Part shown: in pieces, positions 52,637 through 62,212 of the stretch
Position numbering within the stretch: the stretch's first letter is position 1
Layout: each line of letters starts with the position of its first letter
Assembly (NCBI RefSeq): GCF_006440675.2
Contig: NZ_CP083951.1
Coordinates: 4,001,501-4,065,500 of the forward strand
From: Mesorhizobium sp. B2-8-5
Lineage (GTDB): Bacteria; Pseudomonadota; Alphaproteobacteria; Rhizobiales; Rhizobiaceae
Reading direction: 5' to 3'
DNA length: 64,000 bases
The notes under the pieces: model-generated
The model's input: the letters and a program-made list of their open reading frames with translations, nothing else
Told to the model about the DNA's origin: nothing
The model's database searches: none
Made by a program: the position numbers and the translations under genes

Positions 52637-52729
52637 AGCCGGATGATTTCTGAATCCGTCCCTAGATCAAAGAGATAGAGCATGATGTCGCCCGAAAACC
52701 GCTTCACACTTTTCGGCATCATGCTCTAG
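52635..52729. repeat. Hairpin-rich interspersed repeat, copy 3
   Basis: Begins within the Hpt stop codon. The right-hand hairpin pairs GAGCATGAT and CCGAAAA with TTTTCGG and ATCATGCTC (52678-52727). The left part carries a degenerate form of the AAACGGATTCA motif (GGATGATTTCTGAATCCG). It is a diverged subtype of the repeats at 21832 and 60882. Confidence 0.7.
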
Positions 52730-52828
52730 CACTATCTTTCTGAAAAACGTCATTTCGTGGCGCTTTCGCGCCGCAGTTGACTTGTCCGGTAGAGTGATTA
52801 TCTCGGCTGCGACTCCTCAGGTGACTTA

Positions 52829-53149
52829 ATGACCAAGCTGACTTACATCGCCCATGACGGGACCCGATTTGACGTGGAAGCCGAAAACGGCTCGACGGTG
52901 ATGGAAAACGCGATCCGCAACGCGGTTCCGGGCATCGAAGCCGAATGCGGCGGCGCCTGTGCCTGCGCGACCTGCCATGTCTATGTCGACGAAGCATGGA
53001 CGGCAGAGGTCGGCGAGCCGGAGGCGATGGAGGAGGACATGCTGGACTTCGCCTATGAGGTCCAGCCAAACTCGCGCCTCTCCTGCCAGATCAAGGTGCG
53101 CGACGCGCTGGACGGGCTGATCGTTCGGGTCCCCGAACGCCAGGGTTAA
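52829..53149 (+). CDS. 2Fe-2S ferredoxin (adrenodoxin type)
   Basis: 106 residues with four cluster ligands Cys40, Cys46, Cys49 ([11 protein letters not shown]) and Cys86 (RLSCQI). The length and the motif order are those of adrenodoxin-like ferredoxins (FdxB, putidaredoxin-like) that pass electrons to cytochromes P450 or take part in Fe-S assembly. GGTGACTTA precedes the ATG. A ferredoxin-NADP reductase gene follows 90 bp downstream, so the two probably form an electron-transfer chain. Confidence 0.93.
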   Translation: MTKLTYIAHDGTRFDVEAENGSTVMENAIRNAVPGIEAECGGACACATCHVYVDEAWTAEVGEPEAMEEDMLDFAYEVQPNSRLSCQIKVRDALDGLIVRVPERQG

Positions 53150-54271
<1,122 letters not shown>

Positions 54272-54331
54272 GCGCGTATTGATATTCTGGTGACGCCGGC
54301 CTGCGAACGGCAGCACCTTGAATCTCAACAC

Positions 54332-55816
54332 CTATTCCGCAAGCACGGGCGCGGCGTGCTCGTCGCGGCCGCGCAGTTCCTTTTCCGGCATCAGGAAGAG
54401 CACGACAAGCGCCAGAACGAGCATGATGCCGGCGGCGACGAAAATCATCACGAACGGCAACGCCGATGCCAGCTGGATATGCGTCTGCGAGCCTTCGGCG
54501 GAGAGCGGCAGGCCGTAGCCGAGCGCGACGGCGCCAAGCAAAGCGACACCGAGCGCGCCGCCCAGCGTGCGCAGGAAGGTCAGCACGCCTGTCGCGACCC
54601 CCAGATGCGCGCGATCGACGGCATTCTGGACCGAGACGGTGGCGACCGGGAATGTCGTGCCGCTGCCCAGGCCGATCAGAGTGGTCAGGATTTCCACCTC
54701 GAGCAGCGAGGCGTGTTCCGCAATGGCACTGAGCACGCCAATGCAGACGATGGCCAGGCTGACGCCGATCATGGCGATGCGCTTGTAGTGAACGAAGCGC
54801 GGGATCGTGCGACCGCTGAAGGTCGCGCCGGCGACCGTGCCCAGCAAGAGGCCGAGCATCGCGGTGCCGGATTCGCTGACCGAAAGCCCGACGACCGATT
54901 GCAGATAGACCGGCAGGTATACCGACGCGCCGATGTTGGCGGCTTGCAGCAGGAACATCGATATTGTGCCGGCGAGCACGATCGGGTTGCTCAGGACTTC
55001 GAGCGAGATCAAAGGCTCGGCCGCCTTGAGCACCCTCAACGCGAAGAAGGCCCAGAATACCACCGAGCAGGCGACCAGCCCAAGGATTTCGCGGGAGAAC
55101 CAAGGATAGGCGCTGCCGCCCCAATTGAGCGCCAGGAGCAGCAGCGACGTGGCGATAACCAGCAGCACCGCGCCCAGGCCGTCGATGCGGTGGTTCTTGG
55201 CCGCGATCGGCAGCTTCCTCAGCGGGTTGTTGATGATGGCCATGGCCAGGAAGCCGATCGGCAGGTTGATCCAGAAGATCAGCGACCAGTGCAAATGTTC
55301 GGCGAATACGCCGCCGAGCAGCGGGCCGGCGACGCTGGCGACCGCCCAGGTTCCGGAGATCCAGGCCGCATAACGCGCTCGCTCGCGCGGCGGCACGAGA
55401 TCGCCGATGACCGTCTGGGCGAGCGCGAAGAGACCGCCGCCGCCGGCGCCCTGGATGGCGCGGCCGATGACCAGCACCAGCATGTTGGGCGCGAGCGCGC
55501 TGACCAGCGACCCGAGCAGGAAGACGAGGATGGCGGCGTAGATGACGGGGCGGCGTCCGTAGACGTCGGAAATCTTGCCGTAGAGCGGCGCCATCGCGGT
55601 CGCGGTCAAGAGATAGCCGGTGACGATCCACGGCAGATACTCGGCGTGGCCGAGCGCGCGCGCGATCGTCGGCAGGGCAGGGGCTACGATGGTCTGATCA
55701 AGGGCCGCCAGCAACATCGACAACAGCACGCCGCCGATGATGGCATTTTTCTCGCTCTCGCTCATCGTCGGCGCGGCTTTCGGCGCCATCGCCTGGTTCT
55801 CGACGGTCTGGTCCAT
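54332..55816 (-). CDS. DHA2 family MFS drug efflux transporter (EmrB-like)
   Basis: 494 residues with about fourteen membrane segments. The N-terminal LLAALDQTIVAPALPTIARALG (motif D1) and ISDVYGRRPVIYAAILVFLLGS (motif A), with IQGAGGGGLFALAQTVIGDLVPPRERARY (motif B/C region), are those of DHA2 drug:H+ antiporters. It exports toxic compounds across the inner membrane; no HlyD-type adaptor or outer-membrane channel is adjacent. An inverted repeat at 55936-55955, about 120 bp before the start, is likely its operator. The 3' end abuts a possible repeat remnant. Confidence 0.92.
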   Translation of the reverse strand: MDQTVENQAMAPKAAPTMSESEKNAIIGGVLLSMLLAALDQTIVAPALPTIARALGHAEYLPWIVTGYLLTATAMAPLYGKISDVYGRRPVIYAAILVFLLGSLVSALAPNMLVLVIGRAIQGAGGGGLFALAQTVIGDLVPPRERARYAAWISGTWAVASVAGPLLGGVFAEHLHWSLIFWINLPIGFLAMAIINNPLRKLPIAAKNHRIDGLGAVLLVIATSLLLLALNWGGSAYPWFSREILGLVACSVVFWAFFALRVLKAAEPLISLEVLSNPIVLAGTISMFLLQAANIGASVYLPVYLQSVVGLSVSESGTAMLGLLLGTVAGATFSGRTIPRFVHYKRIAMIGVSLAIVCIGVLSAIAEHASLLEVEILTTLIGLGSGTTFPVATVSVQNAVDRAHLGVATGVLTFLRTLGGALGVALLGAVALGYGLPLSAEGSQTHIQLASALPFVMIFVAAGIMLVLALVVLFLMPEKELRGRDEHAAPVLAE

Positions 55817-55935
55817 GCGTCATTCTTTCAAAGGCTGATGCTCAGTGCGCCAAAACGGCTGCGGCCGACCCGTCGTGCCTGGCGTCTGTCATTTCTCTTC
55901 ACCGTTCGAGGCCCCGGGGGGCTGCTTCGAACCCG

Positions 55936-55955
55936 CTATATGTCGTTCGATATAG
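55936..55955 (-). promoter_or_regulatory. Operator-like dyad upstream of the DHA2 transporter
   Basis: CTATAT (55936-55941) and ATATAG (55950-55955) are arranged as an inverted repeat with an 8-bp centre GTCGTTCG that itself contains CG..CG symmetry. AT-rich dyads of this length in efflux pump promoters are commonly bound by TetR-family repressors; no regulator gene is in the vicinity. Confidence 0.4.
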
Positions 55956-56040
55956 GCCGATTTCGACCGCCGCTCGAAAGTTTTTCCAGTCTGGCACCAT
56001 GCTTGGGCGAAATTGGCCCGGGATGGGGCTGGCTCTCAAG

Positions 56041-56661
56041 TCAAGGCGGCGGCAGTTGGCCGGCTTCGACGCGCTCCATGCGGTAGCGCATCAGCCGAAG
56101 GATGCGGCTTTCGAAATTGACGCTCTCGACGCGGTCGAAGCGCAACTGGTCCTGATCGTGCCTGGCGAGCTCGGCTGCCTGGATCGCGGCGGCCTTCGCC
56201 TTCGCCTGTTCGCAAGTCTTCTGCACGGGGGCGGCCTTCAGCGCATCCTCGAGCGCGCGCGCATAATTCTTGGCGATCTCGACATGGCGCTCCTCATGCC
56301 GCTTGATGTCGGCCGACAGCGTGTCCCAGAACAGCCTGACGTCGGGATCGGCTTTGCGCGGGCGCCGCCATTCGGGAAGGATCACCTTGACCTTCACGGT
56401 GACGGCGGCATCGGTGATGCGGCAAGAGTCCGCGCCCTGCGCGTAGCTGATGCGGGTGGTGAAGGCCATCTGCGTGGCGCCTGGATGCCGCGAGCCGGTG
56501 CTCTTCACCTTGGGGCCGTTTCTCGACAGCTGGTTCTGGATATCGTCGAGCGTGCGGCCGCCGACGCTGAAATAGCTGTAGGTCTTGACCAGGTTGGCCG
56601 CGCCCGCCGGCATGGCGGTCAAAGCGAGCATCAGGGCGCAGAGAAGGGATCGGTTCATCAT
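56041..56661 (-). CDS. DUF922 family exported Zn-dependent protease
   Basis: 206 residues with a signal peptide (LLCALMLALTAMPAGA). The mature part starts with VKTYSYFSVGGRTLDDIQNQLSRNGP, and contains HEERHVEIAKNY, the HExxH zinc-protease motif of DUF922 proteins, with a further Glu downstream. GAGG lies 4-5 nt before ATG 56661 (ATG 56658 also possible). The protein likely acts in the periplasm; targets unknown. It is divergent from folP, sharing an 81-bp promoter region. Confidence 0.88.
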   Translation of the reverse strand: MMNRSLLCALMLALTAMPAGAANLVKTYSYFSVGGRTLDDIQNQLSRNGPKVKSTGSRHPGATQMAFTTRISYAQGADSCRITDAAVTVKVKVILPEWRRPRKADPDVRLFWDTLSADIKRHEERHVEIAKNYARALEDALKAAPVQKTCEQAKAKAAAIQAAELARHDQDQLRFDRVESVNFESRILRLMRYRMERVEAGQLPPP

Positions 56662-56742
56662 ATTGCCTCTTCGCGCACCTTGCTTTAGGGCCGTCGCCAG
56701 CGCAACGGAATTGATTTCGCGCGGATCACGCATGGTTGATGG

Positions 56743-57600
56743 ATGATGACGACAAAGCGATGGCAGCTGGCGCATGGGCGCTATCTCGACCTCGGTCCGA
56801 AGGCGGTCGTCGTCGGCATCCTGAACGTCACGCCCGACAGTTTTTCGGACGGCGGCCTGTTCATCGCGCCTGAAAAGGCGCTGGAGCAGGCGCGCCGTAT
56901 GGTGAAGGAGGGCGCCGCCGTCATAGACGTCGGCGGAGAGTCGACGCGGCCGGGTTTCGCCCCGATCACGGCCGAGGAAGAGCAGGCGCGCGTGCTGCCC
57001 ATCATCTCGGCGCTCGCCGCTTCCGGCGAGGCGCTGATCTCGGTCGACACATATCGCGAGGAAACCGCGCGGCTTGGCGTCGCCGCCGGCGCCCATATCG
57101 TCAACGACGTCTGGGGGCTGCAGCGCGAGCCGGGCATCGCGCGCGTCGCCGCCGAGACCGGGGCCGGGCTCGTCATCATGCATACCGGGCGCGAACGGCA
57201 CAAATTGCCCGACGTGATCGAGGATCAGTTGCTTTTCTTGCGCAGATCGCTGGAGATCGCGCGCGCCGGCAATGTCGCCGACAGCCAGATCGTGCTCGAT
57301 GCCGGCTTCGGCTTCGCCAAGGAAACGGCGGAGGAAAACCTCGACCTGATGGCGCGATTTTCCGAGCTCCGGGCGCTCGGCTACCCGTTGATGGCCGGAA
57401 CCTCGCGCAAGCGCTTCATCGGCGCCGCGACCGGGCGCGAGCCCGCCGAACGGGCAGCCGGCACGGCTGCCACCAGCGTCATCCTGCGCTTGAAGGGAGC
57501 CGACCTGTTTCGCGTCCACGATGTCGCAATCAACGTGGATGCGCTGGCGGTGACCGATGCTATGCTTCAACGCGAAACCGAGCTTCCTCCCGGACACTGA
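56743..57600 (+). CDS. folP: Dihydropteroate synthase
   Basis: 285 residues. The two family signatures are present: VVGILNVTPDSFSDGGLF and VIDVGGESTRPGF; a phosphate-binding region MAGTSRKRFIG is found near the C-terminus. It condenses p-aminobenzoate with hydroxymethyl-dihydropterin diphosphate in folate synthesis and is the sulfonamide target. Either ATG 56743 or 56746 could be used. It is the first gene of a folP-folB-folK operon: folB starts 2 bp after its stop. Confidence 0.96.
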   Translation: MMTTKRWQLAHGRYLDLGPKAVVVGILNVTPDSFSDGGLFIAPEKALEQARRMVKEGAAVIDVGGESTRPGFAPITAEEEQARVLPIISALAASGEALISVDTYREETARLGVAAGAHIVNDVWGLQREPGIARVAAETGAGLVIMHTGRERHKLPDVIEDQLLFLRRSLEIARAGNVADSQIVLDAGFGFAKETAEENLDLMARFSELRALGYPLMAGTSRKRFIGAATGREPAERAAGTAATSVILRLKGADLFRVHDVAINVDALAVTDAMLQRETELPPGH

Positions 57601-57602
57601 TC

Positions 57603-57962
57603 ATGTACGTCATCCGTATGAAGAACTGCGCCTTCTTCGCCCGCCACGGCGTGCTGGACGAGGAGGAGACGCTTGGCCAGCGTTTCTATGTCGATGCCGA
57701 GCTGACGGTCGAGCCCAGCCGTCCGCTGACGGAGGATTCCATCGAGGATACCGTCAATTACGGCGTCGCCTTCGCGGTCATCGAGAAGATCGTGACCGGA
57801 CATCGCCGCTTCCTGATCGAGGCGCTGGCGCTGGAGGTCGCGAAGGCGCTGACGGCCAGGTTTTCGCAGATCAGGAAGGCCGAGATCACCGTGCGCAAAC
57901 CAAACGCGCCGGTGCCCGGCGTGCTCGATTATGTCGAGGTGACCGTTGTCTGGCCAGAATAG
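57603..57962 (+). CDS. folB: Dihydroneopterin aldolase
   Basis: 119 residues. FFARHGVLDEEETLGQRFYVDAELTV and VNYGVAFAVIEKIVTGHRRFLIEALALEVAKAL, including the Glu and Lys (IRKAEITVRKPNAPV) of the active site, are typical of FolB. It cleaves dihydroneopterin to 6-hydroxymethyl-dihydropterin, providing the substrate of FolK. It overlaps folK by 17 bp. Confidence 0.95.
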   Translation: MYVIRMKNCAFFARHGVLDEEETLGQRFYVDAELTVEPSRPLTEDSIEDTVNYGVAFAVIEKIVTGHRRFLIEALALEVAKALTARFSQIRKAEITVRKPNAPVPGVLDYVEVTVVWPE

Positions 57963-58458
57963 CGCTGTCTACCTCAGTCTCGGCGGCAACCTCGGCGAGC
58001 CGGCGAAGTCCATGGGCGCGGCATTGCGCATACTGGACGGCGACGACGCGACGCGCGTCACCGCCGTCTCCTCGCTTTATCGCACGCCGCCTTGGGGCAA
58101 GCTCGACCAGCCGGATTTCCTCAATGCCGCCGCCGCGATCGAGACGGCTCTCTCGCCGCGCGCGCTGCTCGACCTTTGCCTCGACGTCGAGAGGCGGTTG
58201 AAGCGCGTGCGCGAGGAGCGCTGGGGGCCGCGCCTCATCGATATAGACATCCTGGTGTTCGGCGACCGCGTGATCCACGAGACCGGGCTCGAAGTGCCGC
58301 ATCCGCGCATGCTGGAACGCGCCTTCGTGCTGGCGCCGCTGGCCGAGATCGCGCCAGGGCTTTCGGTCGGCGGCAGGAGCGTGGCGGAACGGCTCGGCGC
58401 CGTCGATATTTCCGGTATCGAGCGGCTGCCGTCCGGCCGCGAATGGTGGCTTGGGTAA
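57946..58458 (+). CDS. folK: 2-amino-4-hydroxy-6-hydroxymethyldihydropteridine diphosphokinase
   Basis: 170 residues from TTG 57946, the only plausible start: GAGGTGA lies a few nt upstream and the coding frame would otherwise start inside the conserved AVYLSLGGNLGEP opening. Family motifs SSLYRTPPWG, FLNAAAAIET and ERWGPRLIDIDILVFGD are complete. It transfers pyrophosphate from ATP to hydroxymethyl-dihydropterin. The TTG start and the 17-bp overlap with folB suggest translational coupling. Its stop lies 10 bp from that of the convergent DUF924 gene. Confidence 0.95.
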   Translation: MSGQNSAVYLSLGGNLGEPAKSMGAALRILDGDDATRVTAVSSLYRTPPWGKLDQPDFLNAAAAIETALSPRALLDLCLDVERRLKRVREERWGPRLIDIDILVFGDRVIHETGLEVPHPRMLERAFVLAPLAEIAPGLSVGGRSVAERLGAVDISGIERLPSGREWWLG

Positions 58459-58468
58459 AACCGACTGG

Positions 58469-59017
58469 TTAGCCGGAAAAACCGCCGCCGTCCAAAAATG
58501 CCTGCTCCTCGGCGGTCGTCGCGCGGCCAAGCATGCGGTTGCGGTGCGGAAAGCGACCGAAGCGCCGGATGATCTCCAGATGCTCATCGGCGTATTTGAG
58601 GTATTCGGGCGCTTTGGCGGTTGTGAGTTGCATTGACCGTTCCTGGTCGGCCAGCAATTCGGAATGCTCGAACGGCAGATAGAGGAAAACGCGAAGCGAT
58701 TCTTCCAGTTCCAGGTCCTGACCGGCGGCGATTGCCTTGTCGGCGAAGTATCTCGCCAGCGGATCGGTCGCGAACATGTGGCCGGTGCCACGGAAGCAGT
58801 TGCGCGGGAACTGGTCGAGCAGGATCATCAGCGCCAGCGACCCTTCGGCATGCGCGTTCCATTGGTCGCATTCGCGCCGCGCGGCGGCGTAATGCAGCTC
58901 CAAAAAGCGATTGCGGAAATCCGTGTCGAAGGCGTCGTTCTTCTCGAACCAGGCGTCCTCGCCGCCATCGCGCCAGAATTTGGTGACCGAAAGCGCCCAC
59001 GGATCGAGTTCTGCCAT
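58469..59017 (-). CDS. DUF924 family protein
   Basis: 182 residues. SVTKFWRDGGEDAWFEKNDAFDTDFRNRF, the ILLDQFPRNCFRGTGHMFATDPLA motif and FPHRNRMLGRATTAEEQAFL are the conserved blocks of DUF924, an all-helical TPR-like family of unknown function. It begins 10 bp after the antiporter stop and thus probably belongs to its transcript. Confidence 0.92.
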   Translation of the reverse strand: MAELDPWALSVTKFWRDGGEDAWFEKNDAFDTDFRNRFLELHYAAARRECDQWNAHAEGSLALMILLDQFPRNCFRGTGHMFATDPLARYFADKAIAAGQDLELEESLRVFLYLPFEHSELLADQERSMQLTTAKAPEYLKYADEHLEIIRRFGRFPHRNRMLGRATTAEEQAFLDGGGFSG

Positions 59018-59027
59018 GCGTTGCCCC

Positions 59028-60872
59028 TCAGTTTTTGGTCTCTGCCTGGTTCAGCACGACGGCCGTTTCCTGGTTCAACGCTCGGCCGGCGCGGCGCGGC
59101 TGGGTGAGCGGCGTCGGGATCGGCGTGCCGATATTGCCCTTGAGGAAACGCTGGCCGGCGCGCACGCCCTCGGCCAGTTGCGTCTCGAAGCGCGCTTCGT
59201 CGCGGCGCCGCACATCCTCGATGACCTCGGCGACTTCTTCCGGATCGACGCCCAGCGCCTCCAGCGCGGAACCGCCGAAGACCAGCGCCGATTCGAAGGT
59301 TTCGCGCAGTTGATAGTCGACGCCGGCCCGCACGAGCTGCAGCGCCGTGCCTCGATCGAAGGCGCGCGCCAGGATGGTGACCAGAGGGAATTCGGCCTTG
59401 ATCAACTGGGCGATGCGCACGGCGGCGTCCGGCTTGTCGACGCAGATCAGCACGGCGCGGGCGCGCCCGACGCCGGCCGCATGCAGGATGTCCAGCCGCG
59501 TGCCGTCGCCGTAATAGACCTTGAAGCCGAAATCGGCCGCGGCCTGGATCATCTCCACCTCGTTGTCGATGATCGAGACGTCCATCCCGCGCAGCAGAAG
59601 CGGCTGGCTGGCGATCTGGCCGAAGCGGCCGAAGCCGATGATCAGCACGCTGCCGGTGAGGCCGTCGGCGATGTCGACGCCGTCGAGGGACTGCTCGTCG
59701 CGCGGGGTCAGGTAGCGCAGCGCTATGATCGCCAAGGGCGTCAGCACCATGGAGATGATGACGATGGCGGTCAGCGTGGCGTTGGCCTGGCCATCGATGA
59801 TGCCGACCGCGGCGGCGGACGAATAGAGCACGAAGGCGAACTCGCCGCCCTGCGCCATGAAGACGGCGCGTTCGAGCGCCTCGCGGTGGCTGCTCTTCAG
59901 AATGCGCGCGACGGCGTAGATGCCGACCGCCTTCATGACCATGTAGGCGACGACATAGACGGCGACGAGCCGCCAGTTCTGGGCGACGACGCCGAGGTCG
60001 AGCGACATGCCGACGGCGAGGAAGAACAGGCCGAGCAGGATGCCGCGGAACGGCTCGATATCGGCTTCGAGCTGGTGGCGGAAGGTCGATTCCGACAGAA
60101 GCACGCCGGCAAGGAAGGCGCCCATCGCCATCGACAGGCCGGAGAGCTGCATGGCCAGGGCCGATCCCAGCACCACCAGAAGCGCGGCGGCGGTCATGAC
60201 TTCGCGGGCGCGGGCGTCGGCCAGGATGCGGAAGAGCGGATTGAGCAAGTAACGGCCGGCCACGACCAGTCCAACGATCGCGGCGATGCCGATGCCGACC
60301 TCGGTCAGTCGCTCCGAAAGGCTGGTTTCGGCGCCGCCGGGCGCGAGGAACGCGACCAGCGCCAGCAGCGGCACGATCATCAGGTCTTCGAGCAACAGGA
60401 TGGAGACGATGCGCTGGCCTTTCGGCGTGGCGATCTCACCGCGCTCCTCGAGCAGCTGCATGACGATCGCCGTCGAGGTCAGCACGAAGCCGGCGCCGGC
60501 GACGAAGGACTGCGCGATGGGAAAGCCTCCGGCCAGTCCGACCAGAGTGAGCAGGACAGCGCAGACGCCAACCTGCAAGGCACCCAGGCCGAAAATCTCG
60601 CGGCGCAGCCCCCAGAGCCGCGACGGCTGCATTTCCAGGCCGATGATGAACAGGAACATGACGACGCCGAGCTCGGCGACATGGAGGATCGCTTCCGATT
60701 CGGAAAAGATGCGCAGGCCGAAGGGGCCGATGACCACGCCGGCGGCGAGGTAGCCGAGGATCGAGCCCAGCCCCATGCGCTTGAAGATCGGCACGGCGAC
60801 GACGCCCGCGGCGAGCAGCGCCACCACCTGCACCAGATCGCTGCTCGACGCTTCAGCTGCCATGCCTGTCAT
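59028..60872 (-). CDS. Monovalent cation:proton antiporter, CPA2/KefB type
   Basis: 614 residues. Residues about 10-385 form the Na+/H+ exchanger domain with twelve or so membrane helices (GYLAAGVVIGPFGL, FLFIIGLEMQPSRLW, GAGFVLTSTAIVMQLL, LLLEDLMIVPLLALVAFL, GAFLAGVLLSES, FFLAVGMSLDL). Residues 410-530 are a TrkA-N (RCK) domain with GSVLIIGFGRFGQI, a Rossmann nucleotide-binding motif. KefB/C systems exchange K+ for H+ and are gated by glutathione adducts and NAD. No KefG/F ancillary gene is adjacent. A hairpin repeat sits 10 bp upstream of the start. Confidence 0.93.
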   Translation of the reverse strand: MTGMAAEASSSDLVQVVALLAAGVVAVPIFKRMGLGSILGYLAAGVVIGPFGLRIFSESEAILHVAELGVVMFLFIIGLEMQPSRLWGLRREIFGLGALQVGVCAVLLTLVGLAGGFPIAQSFVAGAGFVLTSTAIVMQLLEERGEIATPKGQRIVSILLLEDLMIVPLLALVAFLAPGGAETSLSERLTEVGIGIAAIVGLVVAGRYLLNPLFRILADARAREVMTAAALLVVLGSALAMQLSGLSMAMGAFLAGVLLSESTFRHQLEADIEPFRGILLGLFFLAVGMSLDLGVVAQNWRLVAVYVVAYMVMKAVGIYAVARILKSSHREALERAVFMAQGGEFAFVLYSSAAAVGIIDGQANATLTAIVIISMVLTPLAIIALRYLTPRDEQSLDGVDIADGLTGSVLIIGFGRFGQIASQPLLLRGMDVSIIDNEVEMIQAAADFGFKVYYGDGTRLDILHAAGVGRARAVLICVDKPDAAVRIAQLIKAEFPLVTILARAFDRGTALQLVRAGVDYQLRETFESALVFGGSALEALGVDPEEVAEVIEDVRRRDEARFETQLAEGVRAGQRFLKGNIGTPIPTPLTQPRRAGRALNQETAVVLNQAETKN

Positions 60873-60881
60873 CCCATTCTC

Positions 60882-60987
60882 TAAGGCGCGTCCCTCTGAA
60901 ACGGATTCAGGCGACGCGCTTTAGGTCTTTGATTTGATGCATGTCGTTGTCCCAGAAACCGCTGCACACTTCTGGGCGACATGCATC
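60882..60987. repeat. Hairpin-rich interspersed repeat, copy 2
   Basis: Aligns with the copy at 21832 along its length: GCGCGTC, GAAACGGATTCA, GCGACGC and CTTTAGGTC in the left half, TTGATGCATGTCGTTGTC and GGGCGACATGCAT in the right. The right hairpin pairs GCATGTCG with CGACATGC. It is located in the leader of the antiporter gene. Confidence 0.85.
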
Positions 60988-61186
60988 AGAAGCACTCCTT
61001 GCATGCCCCGGGAGCGAGAGGCAAGGGCGCGGAGACTAGCTGGAAGAGCAGGGGCACGCCGCAGGATACGAAGCAGCAGGTTCCGCGCAAACGCCTGTTG
61101 CAACCGCGTTACACAAGTTGACACGGCCCGGTCGTTGCGTAACGCCACAATCAGAGGTTATGGCACGTTCGGCTTCGGCCATCGGA

Positions 61187-61216
61187 GGCAGCGGCGATGG
61201 GCGGCTGCCTTTTTTT
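61187..61216 (+). terminator. Terminator-like hairpin in the leader of a small lipoprotein-like gene
   Basis: GGCAGC (61187-61192) pairs with GCTGCC (61204-61209) over an 11-nt loop, directly followed by seven T (61210-61216). The ribosome binding site AGGAG (61217-61221) begins at the end of the T-tract, so this sits between promoter and gene. A TTGACA at about 61117-61122 could be the -35 element. Either a short RNA ends here or expression is attenuated. Confidence 0.6.
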
Positions 61217-61230
61217 AGGAGATGATTGAT

Positions 61231-61497
61231 ATGAAGAAGTTTTTGCTCGTTGCCGTCGGTGTTGCGGCATTGGCCGGTTCGGCTTGCTCCAAGGGGCCGG
61301 AATGCACGCAGGAAATAGCTGCCAAGAAGGCGCAGGACATGGCCGCCGCGCTCCAGGAGGCCATCACCAAGGATCCAAGCAAGGCGGCCGATCTGACCGC
61401 CAAGGTGCAGGCCGTGACGACCAAATATCAGGGCGCGACGACACTCGACGAAGCCTGCAAGGCCTATGACGAGCTGACCGCCACCATCAAGGGTTGA
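61231..61497 (+). CDS. Small exported protein, possible lipoprotein
   Basis: 88 residues from ATG 61231 (AGGAG 9 nt upstream). The N-terminus MKKFLLVAVGVAALAGSACSKG is a signal peptide with a Cys at residue 19; the -3 position is Gly, so the lipobox is weak and lipidation is uncertain. The mature part is a short helical protein rich in Ala, Lys and Thr with one more Cys pair (PECTQEI, DEACKAY), likely a disulfide. No domain recognised. Confidence 0.8.
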   Translation: MKKFLLVAVGVAALAGSACSKGPECTQEIAAKKAQDMAAALQEAITKDPSKAADLTAKVQAVTTKYQGATTLDEACKAYDELTATIKG

Positions 61498-61518
61498 GCC
61501 AAACCGTCGACAATGCGA

Positions 61519-61549
61519 GGGCGGTGGTCACGCGGCCGCCGCCCTTTTC
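61519..61549 (+). terminator. Rho-independent terminator after the small exported protein
   Basis: GGGCGGTGG (61519-61527) pairs with CCGCCGCCC (61536-61544), including one G-T pair, over an 8-nt loop, followed by TTTTCTTG. It ends 22 bp before the stop of the convergent gene. Confidence 0.8.
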
Positions 61550-61571
61550 TTGCAGATGTTGGCGCGCCGGA

Positions 61572-62126
61572 TCAGTTCTTGGCGATGGCGCCGACTTCGA
61601 CCGGATCGATGCGCTTCAGGCTCATGCCGATCACCGGCACCAGCTGATTGTTGACGCGCACGGCCACCGTCACGGTCATCGAATTGCCGTCGGGGACACG
61701 CGCCTGCATGACGCCGTTCAACTGCTTGCGGTTGATGGTGAAGACGACTTTCTGGGCGTCGACGACATTGCCGCCGACAATGTCCATGCCGCTTTCGGTC
61801 GAGCCGCCCATGAAGGTGCCCCTGTAACCATCGCGCCCCTTGCGTTCGACGCTGGCCGACATCTTTTGCGTGAACACGCCGACCCTGCAGCCGCCGTCAA
61901 GCGTCATGCCGAGCTTGCTGGCGGGCGTCGAGCCATTGAAATCGCAGGTGAATTTGGTGCCTTTGTACTTGCCGGCGATGATCTCGCCAGGGCCGACCCA
62001 TCTGCCTTCGACGGAGCGGAAAAACTGCTTGTCCGGCTCTGCGCCAAAGGCCTTTTCCACGAGGCCGAGCGGCGCGGCAATCGCAATGGTGGCAGGCAGG
62101 ACGCAGGACAGGATTACGCTTCTCAT
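61572..62126 (-). CDS. Exported hypothetical protein
   Basis: 184 residues from ATG 62126 with a signal peptide (VILSCVLPATIAIAAPLG, cleavage near AFGAEP). The mature region is beta-rich with alternating hydrophobic strands: SVEGRWVGPGEIIAGKYKGTKFTCDFNG, FMGGSTESGMDIVGGNVVDAQKVVFTINR. A Cys pair (FTCDF, GGCRV) may form a disulfide. It resembles small lipocalin-like or THAP-like exported proteins of rhizobia but no family is assigned. Confidence 0.8.
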   Translation of the reverse strand: MRSVILSCVLPATIAIAAPLGLVEKAFGAEPDKQFFRSVEGRWVGPGEIIAGKYKGTKFTCDFNGSTPASKLGMTLDGGCRVGVFTQKMSASVERKGRDGYRGTFMGGSTESGMDIVGGNVVDAQKVVFTINRKQLNGVMQARVPDGNSMTVTVAVRVNNQLVPVIGMSLKRIDPVEVGAIAKN

Positions 62127-62212
62127 CGACGACACCCGGCACGAAAGAGTCTATTCTTGGGACCGGATTGACCATGCAGAAGATTGGTTAATGCTTCGTC
62201 ACCCGCAGCGGG

